From the NCBI RefSeq assembly GCF_030440515.1, contig NZ_CP076543.1:7045001-7109000 (forward strand): a stretch of 64,000 bases of DNA, in the 5' to 3' direction. Below, in pieces: positions 62,830-64,000 of this stretch. Under the pieces are notes generated by a model. That model worked only from the letters and a program-made list of their open reading frames with translations, was not told the DNA's origin and did not search any database. A program made the position numbers and the translations under genes. This DNA comes from Streptomyces xanthophaeus (GTDB taxonomy: Bacteria > Actinomycetota > Actinomycetes > Streptomycetales > Streptomycetaceae). Numbering within the stretch: the stretch's first letter is position 1; each line of letters opens with the position of its first letter.

Positions 62830-64000
62830 TCAGAGTGCTCCGAGCTCACCCACCGAGGTGACCCGGATGACGGCCCGGCCCTCCTCGTCGGAGGCGGCCA
62901 GGTCGACCTCGGCGCTGATGCCCCAGCCATGGTCCCCGTTGGGGTCAGCGAAGGTCTGGCGGACGCGCCACAGGCCGTGCGCCGGGTCCTCCTCGATCTG
63001 CAGGAGCTTCGGGCCCCGGGCGTCGGGTCCGGTGCCCAGGTCGTCGTACTCGTCCCAGTACCCGTCCAGGGCCTCGCCCCAGGCATCCGCGTCCCAGCCG
63101 GACTCGGAGTCCAGCTCGCCCAGCACGTTGACGTGGTCGAGGGCGGCCAGCTCCACCCGGCGGAACATGGCGTTGCGGACCAGGACGCGGAAGGCCCGCG
63201 AGTTCGCGGTGACCGGCTTGACCTGGTCGGCCTTCTCCTGGGCCTGCTCCGCCGTCTCCACCTCCGGGTTCGCCAGCTGCTCCCACTCGTCCAGCAGGCT
63301 GGAGTCCACCTGGCGGACCAGCTCGCCGAGCCAGGCGATCAGGTCCTGGAGGTCCTCGGACTTGAGGTCGTCGGGGATGGTGTGGTCCAGCGCCTTGAAC
63401 GCGCTCGCGAGGTAGCGCAGCACGATGCCCTCGGTGCGGGCCAGCTCGTAGAAGGAGGTGAACTCGGTGAAGGTCATCGCGCGCTCGTACATGTCGCGGA
63501 TGATCGACTTCGGGGAGACCGGGTGGTCGCGCACCCACGGGTGGCTCTTGGCGTACACGTCGTAGGCGTGCGAGAGCAGCTCTTCGAGCGGCTTGGGATA
63601 GGTGACGTCCTGGAGCCGCTCCATCCGCTCCTCGTACTCGATCCCGTCGGCCTTCATCTGGCCGACCTGGATGCCGCGTTCCTTGTTCTGCTGGGCGGCG
63701 AGGATCTGGCGCGGGTCGTCCAGCGTGGACTCCACGACGGAGACCATGTCCAGCGCGTAGGAGGGGGACTCCGGGTCCAGCAGGTCGAAGGAGGCCAGGG
63801 CGAAGGTGGACAGCGGCTGGTTGAGTGCGAAGTCCTGCTGGAGATCGACGGTGAGCCGGATGGTGCGGCCCTCCGCGTCCGGGGTGTCGAGCTTCTCGAC
63901 CACGCCGCCGTCCAGCAGCGAGCGGTAGATCGCGATGGCCCGGCGGATGTGCCGCAGCTGGGCCTTGCGGGGCTCGTGGTTGTCCTCCAGCAGGTGGCGC
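62830..64000 (-). CDS. DEAD/DEAH RNA helicase C-terminal part with DUF3516, partial
   Basis: The open frame enters from the right edge of the window and ends at 62830; 390 residues are visible. They include DMYERAMTFTEFTSFYELAR, ASAFKALDHTIPDDLKSEDL, VDSSLLDEWEQLANPE and ALDGYWDEYDDLGTGPDARG. This is the C-terminal DUF3516 region found at the end of actinobacterial DEAD/DEAH helicases of the Ski2/Mtr4-like class; the helicase core must lie outside the window. The role is probably RNA processing or decay. Confidence 0.8.
   Translation of the reverse strand, partial: RHLLEDNHEPRKAQLRHIRRAIAIYRSLLDGGVVEKLDTPDAEGRTIRLTVDLQQDFALNQPLSTFALASFDLLDPESPSYALDMVSVVESTLDDPRQILAAQQNKERGIQVGQMKADGIEYEERMERLQDVTYPKPLEELLSHAYDVYAKSHPWVRDHPVSPKSIIRDMYERAMTFTEFTSFYELARTEGIVLRYLASAFKALDHTIPDDLKSEDLQDLIAWLGELVRQVDSSLLDEWEQLANPEVETAEQAQEKADQVKPVTANSRAFRVLVRNAMFRRVELAALDHVNVLGELDSESGWDADAWGEALDGYWDEYDDLGTGPDARGPKLLQIEEDPAHGLWRVRQTFADPNGDHGWGISAEVDLAASDEEGRAVIRVTSVGELGAL

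Noticed and set aside
1..64000. tRNA, rRNA and integrase genes that would mark a genomic island
   Set aside because: None could be recognised by eye; absence of an integrase argues against a recent site-specific island although the IS630 remnant shows some exchange.

Overview
The window is high-GC actinomycete DNA and almost certainly comes from a Streptomyces chromosome. GTG starts are frequent and third codon positions are strongly G/C. The gene families fit too: a conservon with DUF742, a DUF6397 protein, large ATP-binding LuxR regulators, F420-linked enzymes, and a contractile injection system of the streptomycete type. No tRNA, rRNA or CRISPR array was found. All identifications come from reading the translated sequence; no database search was run.

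Region 1 (1-10.6 kb) carries two NLR-like (STAND) signalling ATPases. The first (58-4098) is translationally coupled to a gene that lies mostly outside the window; it has a short Gly/Val-rich motif at its N terminus and long helical repeats after the ATPase. The second (7057-9909) is membrane-anchored, with an NB-ARC-type ATPase followed by near-identical 42-residue TPR repeats. It is followed by a small two-helix membrane protein (10039-10551) whose tail carries repeated Gly-Ser-Val motifs. Between them lie a DUF429 protein, a broken minus-strand gene and a Tat-type PHP metallohydrolase.

Region 2 (10.8-16.5 kb) is metabolic: a GMC oxidoreductase, a variant inositol-monophosphatase-family protein next to an F420-dependent NADP reductase-type protein, an AraC regulator and an MBL-fold hydrolase.

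Region 3 (16.5-41.6 kb) is the centrepiece, a contractile injection system (CIS). On the minus strand are a DUF4157 cargo-like protein with an Arg/Ser-rich tail, a giant LuxR-type regulator and an Ig-like/one-TM membrane protein. On the plus strand are a second regulator, a DUF4255 protein, an AAA+ ATPase, then sheath, tube, chaperone-like protein, DUF6760 protein, a 1157-residue disordered protein with repeated [VI]QR motifs, a second tube protein, LysM protein, spike, gp25 wedge, baseplate J, a tail-protein-I-like wedge and a zinc-ribbon/TM/carbohydrate-binding-like protein resembling CisA. Most plus-strand genes overlap by 1-4 bases. No tail fibre gene is visible, in keeping with intracellular streptomycete systems.

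Region 4 (41.6-44.1 kb) looks like a recombination scar: an IS630 transposase remnant, a duplicated 3' end of an aldehyde dehydrogenase and two small genes inserted beside the intact aldehyde dehydrogenase.

Region 5 (44-64 kb) is mostly ordinary chromosome: a GAF/AcoR-type activator, a SNF2 helicase with a SWIM protein, a polyprenyl synthase, a DUF2236 oxygenase-like protein, a methyltransferase, an MHYT membrane protein, a complete conservon (sensor kinase, roadblock, DUF742, GTPase), a PPOX oxidoreductase, an orphan roadblock protein, DUF6397, YchJ, acyl-CoA thioesterase II and the 3' part of a DUF3516 helicase.
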